Source: Pseudomonadota bacterium (GTDB lineage Bacteria > Myxococcota_A > UBA9160 > SZUA-336). Taken from it: a stretch of 64,000 bases of DNA. The stretch lies in contig QJZC01000052.1 of assembly GCA_003247575.1 (NCBI GenBank), positions 1 through 64,000 of the forward strand, read 5' to 3'. Within the stretch, counting starts at the first letter, position 1. Every line of letters starts with the position of its first letter. Positions 41,552-53,400 of this stretch are shown here, piece by piece. A model generated the notes under the pieces. The model made no database searches, had not been told where the DNA came from, and saw only the letters and a program-made list of their open reading frames with translations. A program made the position numbers and the translations under genes.

Positions 41552-44500
41552 CTAGGGCCAGCTCACCTCACCACGCCGTCGTCCTCCGTCGCCCGCGCCC
41601 CGAGGCTCGCTCAGCGCTCCCTGAATGGAGCGCGCCAGAGTTGCCGACTCCATGATACTGCGATGATCCGTCTCGCATACGACCTGGATCACAGGTTCGG
41701 AATTCGATAGGCACCTCCAGGCCTCTCGCGCCGGCTCTATGGGTGGATCCCCGGCTCCGGCCAGCCAGGCGTGAATGCGCGTCCGAACGGGCCGCGCCAC
41801 ATGCTGGTCCAGCAGCAGCCTGGCGTGGTCCAGGGCTTCGTTGCGCAGCCGGCAGACCTCGAGCGAGACGCTGCGCGGGAGTAGGCCGTGCGCGTGTGCG
41901 AATGCGAGGGCGGCCTCGAGCCGAGCGTCGTCGTCGGGCAGGCGGCTGAGCTCCCGCTCGAGCTGCTGGCGCGCTTCGGGGGCGAGTTCGAGCACGGCTG
42001 GATCCTCGGGCGAGGCCCCGAGCATGCGAGCGATCCGCTCCACCTCGTCGCGTGGCGGCGGCTCCTCAGCGACGTGCGGCGGGGAACTCGATCGGTCCGC
42101 GGCGCCCGCCGCGGTCGCGCGCGCATCGGTTCGGGTCGCTCGCGGGAGGGGTGCGTCGATCAGGCCGAGGAACTCGATCTCGCGTCCCAGGCGCTCCAGC
42201 TCCTCTGCGAGCGCAAGTGCGATCATCCCGCCCAGAGACCAGCCGAGGAGCCGTACCGGTCCGCTCGGAGTCTCCTGTTGGATCAGTCGCGCATAGTCAC
42301 TCGCCAGCTCCTCGATCGATTCGGCCCGCCGTGCGGGGTCGAACAGCGCACGCGACTGTAGGCCGAGAATGGGCCCGCCGCGCAGGCGTGTGGCCAGCGT
42401 GCGATATCCCGTCAGATGTCCTCCCGCCGGGTGGAGGCAGTAGAGCGGGGTTCCCTGACTCGCCCCGCGCAGCAGCACGAGTGGACTGTCGGCGCGAGCC
42501 GCTGCCCCGGTCATGCGCTGTGCCAGCTGGGCGATGGTCGGGGTGTCGAAGAGCACGGTGAGCGGGAGCTCGGCGGCCAGGCCGACACTCGACCGCAGCC
42601 GCTCGACCACCTGCACCGCGAGCAGGGAGTGGCCGCCCAGCTCGAAGAAGTCGTCGTGGATTCCGAGCTCCGGAACTGCGAGCAGCTCGCTCCAGATGTC
42701 GGCAATCAGCTGCTCGAGGCCGTTGCGCGTGTCGCCTCCGAGACGAGCGTCCGCGTTCACCGCCTCGGGGACGGGGAGGGCTCGCCGATCGAGCTTACCG
42801 CGCGAGGTCAGCGGAAAAGCCTCGAGCGGCACGATCGCGCTGGGGAGCATGAAGCTCGGAAGTCGCTCGGCCAGAGTGCTCGCGATCCGCCCCGGTGTCG
42901 TCGGCTCCGCTTCGGGGTCTCCGACGTAGTAGGCCACGAGCCGTGGGTCCCCGTTGGGACTCGGACGTGCGAGGACCCGCGCGTCGCTGACTCCCGGGCA
43001 GTCTCGGCAGGCGGCTTCGATCTCCGCTGGCTCGATGCGGAAGCCGCGGATCTTCACCTGGTCGTCGCTCCGGCCCAGGAACGCGAGCTCGCCGTCGCTA
43101 CGGCAGAGCACGCGATCTCCGGTCGCGTACAGACGCGCACCCGGGCTGGTGGAGGCAGGGTGAGGAATGAAGCCCTGCGCGGTCTGGCGGGGAGCCCGGT
43201 GGTAGCCGTGTGCGAGACCGACACCGCCCAGGTACAGCATGCCGGGGATTTCGGCTGGCAGCGGCTGGCCGGCGGAGTCGAGCACATGGGCTTCCCAGCC
43301 GGGTAGGGCACGGCCGATCGAGACCGGCTCCGTATCGCTCGCGGGGATGTCGAGTCGCGCTGCGGTTGCCCAGATGGTGGCCTCGGTGGGGCCATATACA
43401 TTGATCAGCGCAGCTGCGGGCGCCGTACTCTGGAGCGCTGCACGGACGTGTGCGGCGTCGGAGGCTTCGCCGCCGACGACGACGTGTGCCACGTGTGCGA
43501 AGACCTCAGGGTCCGCATCGATGTGCTGGTTGAACACCGCAGGGGTCAACAGCGTGCTTCGGATCCGTTCTGCTTCGATCTTCGCTCGGAGGGCAGACGT
43601 CGAGAGCAAGGTCTCCGGATCGAGGATGCACACCGTCCCCCCGTGCAGCAGTGCCGTCCAGAGCTCGAAGCCCGAGGTATCGAAGGTGAGGTTGGCGGCA
43701 TGCGAGATCACCTCGCCCGGACCGGTCGCGATGATGCCGGCGTCGGCGAGCGCGATCACGGCGTGCTGCGGGACCGGGATTCCCTTCGGACGTCCCGTCG
43801 TCCCCGACGTGTACATGATGTAGGCCACGGTGTCCGCGCAGCGGCACGCGGGCGGGGAGGCAGGTGCTGGGTCGGGCGGCGCTGCTGCGTTGTCGAACGC
43901 CGCTGCATCCAGCAGGGTGGTCTCCGCCGGGAGCTGCTTGCGCGCATCGGCATCCGAGAACACGAAGCCGATGCCCGCGTGATCGATCATCCAGGCGAGG
44001 CGCTCCGCGGGATCGCGCGGGTCGAGCGGTACGTAGGCGGCACCGATGCGCCAGCAGGCGAGGATCGACACCACGGCGCGCGCGGAGCGCGGCAGGCAGA
44101 CTCCGACTCGGTCGTGGGGGCGCGCACCGGATTCGGCGAGTGCCCGAGCCGCATGCTCGACCTGCAAAGCCAGATGCGCGTAGCTCCAGCGTAGGTCGCC
44201 ATCGATGATTGCCAGCTGCTCGGGGAACGTGGCGGCGACTGCACGGAAGCGCGCGCTGAGAGATGCGGGTGACCCTGCCTGGACGGGCGCCTCCTCCGAC
44301 CCCTGGACCCACCTCCCGCCGAGTGGCTGCGGTGAGCCGGCGCGGTCGAAGGCTCGAAGCCTCTGGTCGGGGGACAGCAGGCCGATCTGAGCGAGTCTAC
44401 TCGAACCCGGCGGAGCGCTGGCAGTGCTCCCCGCGCGCGCGGCGGCGCGCTCACTCTCACTCACGTCGAGTGAGTCGCCAAGGTTGCACAGTTGCTCGAT

Positions 44501-45802
44501 CACCGCGTGCCAGCTCCCGATCAGTGACTCGGCGTATCCGTGAGAGATGCGATCGGGATCGAAGCGCAGCTCTAGATCGAGCTCGTGACCCGCGCGCGGC
44601 AAGACGTAGAGTGTGAGCGCGAAGTGCGTCGGCTGGTGATGGCGAAATGCCGTTACGCCGCCCTCGCCCGTGTGCGGATCTGTAGAGGCGCCCGCGCGGG
44701 GACGCGCATAGTTCTCGATGATGAGCGCATGGTCGAACAGGCTCTGGCTCGAGGTCAGCTCGCTCACCGCGTGGATGCGCGACAAGGGGGTGACGTCGTG
44801 AGACTCCGCCTCGATGCGCTGCCGCTGCAACTCGCGCAGCCATCCGATCACGGGCGCCGAGCTCGGACAGCGAGCACGCAGCGGGACCGTATTGATGAAC
44901 AAACCCACCATGTCCTCGGCGCCGGGCAGCTCGCTCGGTCGGCCAGACACGGTGAGGCCGAAGAGCACGTCCTCGCGAGCGGTCGCGCGACTCAGGACTA
45001 GGGCCCAGGCGCCGGCCAGCACCGTGCCCCGGGTCAACCCATTCCGCTCCGCGAGTTGGCGGAGCTTGGCGGAGGTTTCCGTGCCGAGTGCGCGCAGCAG
45101 GCCGCTGTGTCCGGCGCGACCGCTGGGGCGACGTGCGCTCGAGTCCGCGATGGGCGTGGGCTCGGTGAAGCCGGCCAGTGCTCGCCTGAAGAAGTCTTCC
45201 GAAGCTTCGGGGGAGCGTCGGCTCAGCCACTGGATGTAGCCAGCGAACGCGGGGGCTGGACTCAGCTTCGGTGCTTCGCCCTGCATGCGGGCGCGCATCA
45301 ACTCGAGCAGCTCCGCGCGCAGGCGTGTCGACGACCAGCCATCCATCAGAATGTGGTGATGCGTCATCGCGAACAGGTGGCGATCTCCGGGCAGCCGCAC
45401 GAGATGCAGACGAAACAGCGGGGCTCGCGCCAGGTCGAACCCTGCGAGCTGGTCGCGTTCGAGGAACGCCCGAGCGCGTGACTCCCAGTCACTCGGTCCA
45501 GGAGTCGTCGTTCCCGGAGCCTCTCCAGACCAGTCGAGGAGCTGGAGTGGCAGCTCGACTCTCGACCACACGAGCTGCAGCGGTCTGCGTTGTCGCTTCC
45601 AGGCGAACGCCGTTCGCAGCACCGCGTGTCGATCCGTGAGCTGGCGCCAGGCGTCTTCGAAGGCGGCCCGATCGAATGGACCTTGGATCAGCAGCGCGGT
45701 CTGATTGCAGTACGCTCCCGAGGTGGGCTCGGCGAGGGCGTGGAAGAGCATCCCCTCTTGCAGGGGCGACAACGCGTAGGCGGACTCGATGCTCGGCTTC
45801 AT
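41552..45802 (-). CDS. NRPS-3: condensation-adenylation-carrier-thioesterase (termination module)
   Basis: The ATG at 45802 overlaps the ABC exporter stop (ATGA) and gives 1416 aa beginning '[20 protein letters not shown]'; an in-frame ATG at 45856 with a better ribosome site (GAGGAAGGA) is an alternative. Domains: condensation (about 8-440, '[11 protein letters not shown]'), adenylation (about 520-1000, '[14 protein letters not shown]', '[10 protein letters not shown]'), carrier (Ser about 1059 in 'LGGHSLL'), and thioesterase (about 1105-1416; Ser about 1189 in 'GWSLGG', His in 'ETDHRSI'). Pocket residues read as D-T-F-L-V-G-V-I-W; this matches no standard code that I know. Gly and other small or aliphatic residues are candidates. 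The thioesterase releases or cyclises the chain. Confidence 0.93.
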   Translation of the reverse strand: MKPSIESAYALSPLQEGMLFHALAEPTSGAYCNQTALLIQGPFDRAAFEDAWRQLTDRHAVLRTAFAWKRQRRPLQLVWSRVELPLQLLDWSGEAPGTTTPGPSDWESRARAFLERDQLAGFDLARAPLFRLHLVRLPGDRHLFAMTHHHILMDGWSSTRLRAELLELMRARMQGEAPKLSPAPAFAGYIQWLSRRSPEASEDFFRRALAGFTEPTPIADSSARRPSGRAGHSGLLRALGTETSAKLRQLAERNGLTRGTVLAGAWALVLSRATAREDVLFGLTVSGRPSELPGAEDMVGLFINTVPLRARCPSSAPVIGWLRELQRQRIEAESHDVTPLSRIHAVSELTSSQSLFDHALIIENYARPRAGASTDPHTGEGGVTAFRHHQPTHFALTLYVLPRAGHELDLELRFDPDRISHGYAESLIGSWHAVIEQLCNLGDSLDVSESERAAARAGSTASAPPGSSRLAQIGLLSPDQRLRAFDRAGSPQPLGGRWVQGSEEAPVQAGSPASLSARFRAVAATFPEQLAIIDGDLRWSYAHLALQVEHAARALAESGARPHDRVGVCLPRSARAVVSILACWRIGAAYVPLDPRDPAERLAWMIDHAGIGFVFSDADARKQLPAETTLLDAAAFDNAAAPPDPAPASPPACRCADTVAYIMYTSGTTGRPKGIPVPQHAVIALADAGIIATGPGEVISHAANLTFDTSGFELWTALLHGGTVCILDPETLLSTSALRAKIEAERIRSTLLTPAVFNQHIDADPEVFAHVAHVVVGGEASDAAHVRAALQSTAPAAALINVYGPTEATIWATAARLDIPASDTEPVSIGRALPGWEAHVLDSAGQPLPAEIPGMLYLGGVGLAHGYHRAPRQTAQGFIPHPASTSPGARLYATGDRVLCRSDGELAFLGRSDDQVKIRGFRIEPAEIEAACRDCPGVSDARVLARPSPNGDPRLVAYYVGDPEAEPTTPGRIASTLAERLPSFMLPSAIVPLEAFPLTSRGKLDRRALPVPEAVNADARLGGDTRNGLEQLIADIWSELLAVPELGIHDDFFELGGHSLLAVQVVERLRSSVGLAAELPLTVLFDTPTIAQLAQRMTGAAARADSPLVLLRGASQGTPLYCLHPAGGHLTGYRTLATRLRGGPILGLQSRALFDPARRAESIEELASDYARLIQQETPSGPVRLLGWSLGGMIALALAEELERLGREIEFLGLIDAPLPRATRTDARATAAGAADRSSSPPHVAEEPPPRDEVERIARMLGASPEDPAVLELAPEARQQLERELSRLPDDDARLEAALAFAHAHGLLPRSVSLEVCRLRNEALDHARLLLDQHVARPVRTRIHAWLAGAGDPPIEPAREAWRCLSNSEPVIQVVCETDHRSIMESATLARSIQGALSEPRGAGDGGRRRGEVSWP

Positions 45803-47472
45803 TGCGCGCTCGCGCGCAGAGGCCGCCGCGGCGTGCTTTCGGACGCTGTCTGCCATCTCGCTCTTCCTTCCTCGAACTGCAGCAGTCGGTCGGCACAGTC
45901 GAAGTAGCGGTCGTCGTGCGTCACGACGATGACCGTTACGCCGCGTGCGCGCAGCGCGGGCAGCATCTCGTGATAGAACGCCGCTCGATAGTGGGGATCC
46001 TGATCTGCAGCCCATTCGTCGAAGACGTAGATCTCGCCCCCCTCGAGGTACGCGGAAACGAGCGCGAGCCGACGACGCTCTCCCGACGAGAGGGCGTGGG
46101 TGGGCTGATGCTCGGCGCGGGGATCGAGCTTGCGGGCCAGCCCGAGGGCTTCGAAGTGACCGCTCGCCTCGCGCTCCACATCCGCATCAGTTCGCGTGGT
46201 GAGTCGGGCGAACGCGTGGTAGTCGGCAAAGAGCACGTTGAAACGGCTGCGATAGGCCTCAGTGCCGGTATCGACCGGCACGCCGTCGAGCCGGATCTCG
46301 CCGTGCTTGGGCGCGTACAGGCCTGCGAGTACGCGTACGAAGGTCGATTTTCCGCTTCCGTTGCCTCCCGTGACGAAGATGAGCTCGCCTCGATTCAGGC
46401 TCAAATCCACCGGGCCGAGTTCGAATCCCTCGCCGTCCGCACCGTATCCGTACGAAACACCGGCGAGAGAGAGCGTCCTCCAAGCTGGAGCTGGATCGTC
46501 GGAGCAAGGTGCTCGAGGCGCGATCGGGTTCAGGTCGGAGGACTCGACTTCGGGAGTGCCGAGCCCGAGCGCGTCGATCTTGCGTAGGGCGACGTCTCCC
46601 TGGGCGAGCGCCGGCAGCGCCCCGAGTGCCGCGCCGATGTGAGCGCGCAGAAAGAGGACGGCGATCACGAACCCGAGCAGCTCGCTCGCATGGTCCCCAC
46701 CGATCCACTTCGTGTACGCGAAGACGACGCCGACTGCCGCCAAGGTCAGCACATTGCCCCAGTTGTTCCCGATCGCCCAGGAGGTGAAGGCACTCGTATG
46801 CAGCTCACGTAGCTGTCGCGCGTCGGGCTCGAGATCTAGGCGCATGAGCTGGTGTGCGCGCCGTGCGCTCGAACGAAGCTCCTTCGCTCCGTGAACGAGC
46901 GCATCGAAGTGTTTGTGGAGTACGTCCTGCGCCTCGCGCATGGCGCCCATGCGGGTGCGACCGCGCTTGGCCAGCCGCTGGTAGCTCACGAGCCCGAGCA
47001 TCAAGGTCGCCACGAGGAGGGCGAAGAGCGACCACGATAGCCAAATCAGATACAGGCAGCCGCCGGCGAGTACTGCCACGTGGAAGGCGACGATCGGAAG
47101 TCCAGTCCATGCGTTCGACAAGGTGAGGACATCCTGTGTCAAGCACGCGTAGATGCGTTCGCTCCCGAGCCGCTCGAGGTGAGCCAGTGGAAGTGCGAGG
47201 ATGCGATGCGCCAGCCAGATGCGGACGTCGTATGCAGCGCGGGCAGCCATGCGGATCAAGGCGAGCTGCGCGCACAGGCCGCTCGCGAAGATCACGACGA
47301 GCACGAGGCTGAAGGTGATCGGAGCCAGGCTGCTGGACGTCACGTTCGGGGAGAGCATCGAGTGGATCCACTTGAGCAGCGCCGCGCTGGCGGCCGCGTT
47401 CAGGAGGTTCGCCAGCGACGCGACGACCAGGGTCGTCCGAGCGCGTTCGAAGACGTGACGCAACAAGCGCAT
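45799..47472 (-). CDS. SyrD/PvdE-type cyclic peptide ABC exporter (fused membrane and ATPase domains)
   Basis: The chosen ATG lies 2 bp after the NRPS-2 stop and gives 557 aa; the frame is open farther upstream. Six transmembrane helices in about residues 15-300 are followed by an ATPase domain (about 335-540): Walker A 'GGNGSGKST', signature 'LSSGERRRLALVSA', Walker B 'IYVFDEWAADQDP', H-loop 'VVTHDD'. The 'FDEWAADQDP' motif is typical of the cyclic peptide transporter family (SyrD, PvdE). It likely carries the assembled peptide, or a precursor, across the inner membrane. Confidence 0.93.
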   Translation of the reverse strand: MRLLRHVFERARTTLVVASLANLLNAAASAALLKWIHSMLSPNVTSSSLAPITFSLVLVVIFASGLCAQLALIRMAARAAYDVRIWLAHRILALPLAHLERLGSERIYACLTQDVLTLSNAWTGLPIVAFHVAVLAGGCLYLIWLSWSLFALLVATLMLGLVSYQRLAKRGRTRMGAMREAQDVLHKHFDALVHGAKELRSSARRAHQLMRLDLEPDARQLRELHTSAFTSWAIGNNWGNVLTLAAVGVVFAYTKWIGGDHASELLGFVIAVLFLRAHIGAALGALPALAQGDVALRKIDALGLGTPEVESSDLNPIAPRAPCSDDPAPAWRTLSLAGVSYGYGADGEGFELGPVDLSLNRGELIFVTGGNGSGKSTFVRVLAGLYAPKHGEIRLDGVPVDTGTEAYRSRFNVLFADYHAFARLTTRTDADVEREASGHFEALGLARKLDPRAEHQPTHALSSGERRRLALVSAYLEGGEIYVFDEWAADQDPHYRAAFYHEMLPALRARGVTVIVVTHDDRYFDCADRLLQFEEGRARWQTASESTPRRPLRASAQ

Positions 47473-47474
47473 GC

Positions 47475-50400
47475 TCAGAGCTCCTCGATCTCGGCCATGA
47501 GATCGTCGAGCTCGGCTCGATCGAGCTGTGCTTGCGGAAGGTCTTCGGGCACCCAGCTTTCCGTGGCGCTGCCGCGCACCCGGTCGATCAGCTCCTGCAC
47601 TTCCCGCAAGGTCTCCTGTGCGATCGCACGGATCGTATCCTCCCGGTGTACACCTGCAGCGTAGGCGAAGGAGATGCGCAAGCGACCCCCGGCTACGTGG
47701 ACCGTAACGTCCAGTAGGCATGCGCGACGGCCCGCGGGGCTGCGCGTCGGCCCAGGCGATTCGGCAGCCGTCTGTACGTCCGCCAGCGCTCTGACTCCGC
47801 GCGTGACCTGACCGAGGTTGTTGTACGAGACCACTGGCTGTGCGAGCTCTGCCAAGCGTTCACGGTGTGGGCTGGAGTGGCGTAGGATCATGTACCCGAG
47901 GCCTCCATTGGGCACACGTCTCAGAGCCGACTTGACGTTGCGTAGCCTCTCCAGCGGATCGCTCTCGTGTCCGACTCCCATGAGTGCGAGTGGCCAGCGT
48001 GTGGTGAACCAGCCGATGCACGAAGAGACGTCGAGCTCTTCGTCGGGCATGGATCGACCGTGTCCCTCACACTCGATGAGGGCGTCTGCAGTGCGCGCAG
48101 TGCAGGCGAGCACGCGTCCCAACGCGCACAGCACCACGTCGTCGGTCTGGGTGCGCTGCTGCGCCGGAAGCTCCTCCAGCAGGCAACGCGTGCGTTCCTC
48201 GTCGAGCCCTACCTCGACGTGCGCCACGTTCCCTACGATGTTGGGTGCGTCTGCGTCTCGCGGGAGCTCGAAGTGCGGTCGCTCCAACCAGAGCGGTAGC
48301 TCGGCCTCGAAGCGTCCCTCGCGCCCCCAGCGCTCGAACGTATCTGCAACGTCGCGGAGGGACACGGGCGCTGGGATTGGCGGTGTGGGCCTCGAGCCCA
48401 CGGGCCGTGACAGCTCTCGCGCCACGGTGTCGAGCAGGATCCTCCACGATACGGCGTCGATCGCGAGGTGATGGACGACCACGAGTAGGCGTGCCGAGCG
48501 CTCTCGACCGCAATCGACGTAGAGTGCGCGCAAGAGCGAGCCCGAGGCGAGGTCGAGGCTCGCTTGGCAGCGGGCGGCGGCGTGCGTGATCGCGCTCGAG
48601 AGCTCATCGTCGGGAGTTGCCGCCAGGTCCAGTCGCTCGAGAAGGGCGGGGCGATCGCGCTCCGCCTGGGCAATCTCGGCATGCCAGTGTCCGTTGCGGA
48701 GCTCGAAGCGTGTGCGCAACGCCGCATGCTCGTGTACGGCCCGCTCGAGCGCGTACTCGAGACGTTCGACGTCGGTCGTCGCCGGGAGGCTCAAGAAGAT
48801 GGCCTGGTTGAAGTGGTGGAGCTCGGCGGGCTCGAGCTCGAAGAACCACCTCTGGATCGGGAACAGTGCAATGCTTCCCTGCTCCTGTACGGGCTCCGTG
48901 GTGTGCCCCTTCGAGTGTGTCTGGATCTCTCGTACGAGGGGTGCGAGCCTCTGTACGGTGGGGTTCTCGAAGAGCTGCTTCGGTGTGAACGTGATCCCCT
49001 CTCTTCTTGCCCTTGCAATGATCTGGAGGCTCAGGATGGAGTCCCCTCCAAGAGCGAAGAAGTCGTCGGTGATTCCGATGGGGTTCGCGGAGTCGAGCAC
49101 CTGCCTCCAGATGTCGGCCAACTTTCGCTCGACGTCCGAGGTGGGTTCGATGAACTCGGGTGTTGCTGGGTGGGCGTCGCTCGTGTCGAGGTCGCGAAGA
49201 TGTTCTCGTGCCCATCGTTCGAGGCGTTCGCGGTCGAGCTTGAGGTTGGCGTTCTTTGGGAGTTGCTCGGCGCAGAGGAAGCGTGCGGGGATCATGACGT
49301 CGGGAATCTGCTGTCGCAGCAGGCTTCTCCAGAGTTCGAGAGTGTCGGTGTCGATTTGCAGCGCTCGTCCTGTGGCCTCCGGGACGAGACAAGCAATGAG
49401 GGAGGGCTCGTGCACCGCGCTCGGAGGTGTCTCGGCCGCGTGCTCGCTTCGGCTGTCGAGATCGCTGACGGTGGTGACCGCGGCGTCACGGATTCCAGGC
49501 AGACTCCGGAGTGCAGCCTCGACCTCTTCGGGCTCGATTCGGACGCCGTGGAGACTGATCTGATGATCGCATCTTCCGAGGAAGACGATCTGTTTTCGCG
49601 CATCGTAGACGACGCGATCCCCGGTCCTGTACATGCGGGCGCCTTGGGTCTTCGCGAAGGGATCGGGTAGGAATCGGAGCGCGGTCTCCCTCGGCCTTTC
49701 CGCGTATCCATTGGCAACGGAGTCTCCACCGATGTAGAGCTCTCCTGGGACCTGGTCGGGCAGGAGCTGTGCCTGTGGATCGAGGATGTAGGCTCGGGCG
49801 GAATCGAGCGGGGTTCCGAGGGGCACGGAGCGTGCGGATGGGCTCTGGCTGGCCGGCTCGCGGTGCAGGTTGCCGCTGTCCGGTTCATCGAGCGCATAGG
49901 TGAGCGCACCAACCGTGGTCTCGGTGGGTCCGTAGTGGTTGAGGACTCTGACTTCGGGTCGGAGTCGTCGGACGCCTTCGACGAGCTTTCGGTCGAGGGC
50001 CTGGCCCCCGAAGACGAGGGTGTGCTTGGGGATGAGGGCCGCTGGATTCTGGGCGTCGAGCCAGACCCTCATCTGCGCGGGGGTGATCTTGAGGACGTCT
50101 GGGGTGCCGGTGGCTCGGAAGACGGCCTCGAGTCGGTCGGTGTGGAGTGCGGTGTCGGGCTCGATGAGGAACGCGGTGCCTCCCTGGTAGAAGGCCCCGA
50201 ACGCGGTGGTGAGTGCAAGGTCGGCCGCGAGGGAGGAGACGGCGGCATGGACGGCGTGCTCGGGCGCGTGGATGCGTCGCGCGACGTGGGTCAGATAGTG
50301 GGCGAGCTGGCTGTGGTTGACATGGACGGGCTTGGGAGTGCCGGTGGATCCAGAGGTGTAGAGTCGATAGGCGATCTCGCAGCCACTGCGTGGGAGGTCT

Positions 50401-53400
50401 CGACTCGTGTCGTGATTCGGGTCCTCGTGAGGCTCGTCCGCGTGCTCGAGCCGTTGGGGGTCGACAAGATCGAGCTCGGCAGTCTCGGTCGAGACTCGCA
50501 GTCGGGGTCTGGCGTCGCTTCGAATGCGCTCTGCCCTGGCTGCGGGGGTGTCGGGCTCGAGGGGGACGTAGTGGGCTCGGGCGATCCACGTGCCGACGAC
50601 GGCGACGAGGAAGTGGACGGACCGCAGGGCCTCGATCTCGACGAGGTCGCCGGGTCGGAGACCGCGCGCTCGCATGCGCTGGGCAAGGTCCTGGGCGCGT
50701 TGGAGGAGCTCGAGGTAGGACAGGTGGTTGCCCGCCGCATCGCGCACGGCGATGCGTTCGGGGTGCTCGCGCGCGGCGCGTGCGAGCCGATCGGGCAGGA
50801 GCTCGACGTCGCATGCGTCCGCGACCTGCTGCGGTTGCCGCGCTTGCACCAGCTCCATTTGCTCGGACGCGTGGAGACCCAGCCAGGCCGCCACGCGGAT
50901 CTCTGCGGTGTCGCAGAGGTCGTGGATCAAGAGCTCGACGCGTCGCGCGAGATCGGCGACGGCGCTCGCGGCGATCGCGCGCCGATCGTGAGCGAGCACG
51001 ACACCGATGCGCTCTTCCGGATGAACCACCAAGGTGAGCGGATAGTGATTGCGCTCTGCGACGAAGCCGCGGCGGCGCTGCTCCGCCTCTGGATACAGGG
51101 GTTCGAGTGTGAGATCGCCGACCGCGGCTCGCAGTGAAGCGTCTACTGGGTAGTTCTCGAAGACGAACAGGTTCGTGAAGAGCGGTTCGCCGGCAGGCAC
51201 GTCGCTGGCGGCTTGGGCTTCGAGGAGGGAGCTCGCCTCGTATCGCAGCTGTTCGACGGCCTCCGCCTGAAGCTCTGCGAGCCAGTCCGAGACGTTGCGA
51301 TCGCCTAGCAGGCGACAGCGCAGCGGCAACGTCTGGATGAAGGGTCCGACGATGCCTTCGGCGTCGGGCAGAGTGCTGGGGCGCCCCGAGCTGGTGCGGC
51401 CGATGACGACATCGTCGCTGCCTGCGTGACGTGCCAGCAGGCGCACCCAGGCGCCCTGAAAGACCGTGCTGAGCGTGAGGCCTCGCGTGCGCGCCCAGGC
51501 GCGCAACGCGTCCGATGCGTCGCGCGAGAGCAGGAGACTCTGCTCCGCGTAGCCGACTGGAGCGGTCGGATCTGGCGCTCCAGGAAGTGGAGTCGCGCGC
51601 GCAAAGCCGGCCAGGGTCTTGCGCCAATAGTCCTCTGCCGCATCTCGAGCCGGAGCCTGCCGAGCCTCGTGCAGCCACTCGACGTAGCGACGATACGGCG
51701 CCGCTTGGGGCAGCTTGGGGGCGCGAGCTTCGACGCGGGCTCGATAGCGCTCGAGGACTTCACGCAGAATCAGCGCGACGCTCCAGCCGTCGGTGATCGC
51801 ATGATGATGACTCGCAAGTACCGCGAACCGACCGGGCCGGTCTTCGAGCTGAATCAATGTGACGCGCAGCAGTGGCGCATGGTCCAGGTGGAAGCCACGG
51901 GCCTGGTCGGCACTGATCTGCTGCGCGAGCTCGTGCTCGCGCTCGTCGGGGGAAAGGCTGCGCCAGTCCATGAACGCGAGCTCGAGCGGGCACGCATCCG
52001 CGTGACGCACCACCTGCAGCGGGCCGCGCGGAGCATCGACGCGAAAGCTCGTGCGGAGGATGCTGTGCCGCGCGACCGTCTGACGCCAGGCGTCTTCGAA
52101 GGCGGCGACCTCTAGGTCGCCGCGCAGCGCGAAGTCGAGGCGCTCGTGATAGGCGAACGACTGGCGGTGGTACATGCTGTGGAACAGGATGCCCGCCTGC
52201 GTTGCACTCACGGGGAGCACGTCCTCGATCCCCCGTGCGTCACCGAACAGCTGGTCCAGTTCGGCTGCGTCCAGTCCGGCCAGCGGCACGTCGGATGGTG
52301 TCAGCGCACCCGCGTGCGAATCGCAGCAATGATCGAGCAGTCTCTCGAGCTCGGTGCGCACATCCTCGAGCAAGCGCGCGATGGTGTCCTCGGCATGCAA
52401 GTGCGTGCTGAAAGCGCACGAGAGATGCAGTTGCTGATCGAGCACGTACGCGGAGACGTCGAGTTCCTGGGTGCGCAGGCCGCGCGGCGAGCGCAGGCTG
52501 CCCAGAGACTCGGTGGCCGGACGAATCTCGAACTCTGCCCGCTGGCCGCGGTCGAGCTGTCCCAGGTAGTTGTAGCTGATCGGCGGCACGAAATGGGATA
52601 GCGGCTCCGCGGCTAGATAACGCAAGATGCCGTAGCCGCGTCCCTTGTTCGGAATGGCGCGCAAGGTCTCCTTGACGCGAAGCAGATGCTCCCTTGCGCT
52701 TGCGCGCGGGTCGAGCTCGAAGCAGACGGGGTAGCGCGTGGTGAACCAGCCGAGCGTGCGCGACAGGTCGAGCTCGTTCGAGCTCGACTCGCGTCCGTGC
52801 CCCTCGAGTTCGATCGCCAGGGTCTCGGCCCGTTGGCCGCCACGCTCGAACCAGCTGGCGAGTGCGCGTGTGAGTGCGCTGATCAGCAGGTCGTCGAGCG
52901 TGGTGCGGTAGGCGATGTGGCTCTGCTCGAGCAGGCTCCGCGTGCGCTCGCGGTCGAGCGTGATGCCGTGCGTTCGCGCGCTTCCGACGGTGTTGGCGCC
53001 GCTCTCGCGATCGTGCGGAAGCTTCGCTGGAGGTCTCGAAGTCTGCTCCAGCCAGTAGTCTCTCTGAGCCTCGAGCTCGCCGTCCGTTGCTACGCGCGCG
53101 AGCTCGTGCGCCCAGTCTGCGAAGCCGACAGGAGGTGCGTCCAGGCTGGGTGCGGATCCGCGCATCAGCTGAAGTACGACGTCGATCCAGTCGTCGAGCA
53201 GCACTCGCCAGGAAACGCCGTCGACGATCAGGTGGTGGGCGACCAGCAACAGACGACCGGGATCGTCGTCACCGAGATCGATGTAGCTCGCGCAGATCAG
53301 CGGTCCGTGCTCGAGGTCGAGTGATCGTTGTTGCTGTTGCGCCCACGCTTCGATCTCGTCCCGCCGTCGAGCGCGTGGCCAGCGTCGGCCATCGACCACG

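Noticed and set aside
45803..46015. Longer N-terminus for NRPS-3 from 46015
   Set aside because: The extra residues overlap the exporter's ATPase coding region and are Arg-rich. Starts at 45802 or 45856 fit the condensation domain better.
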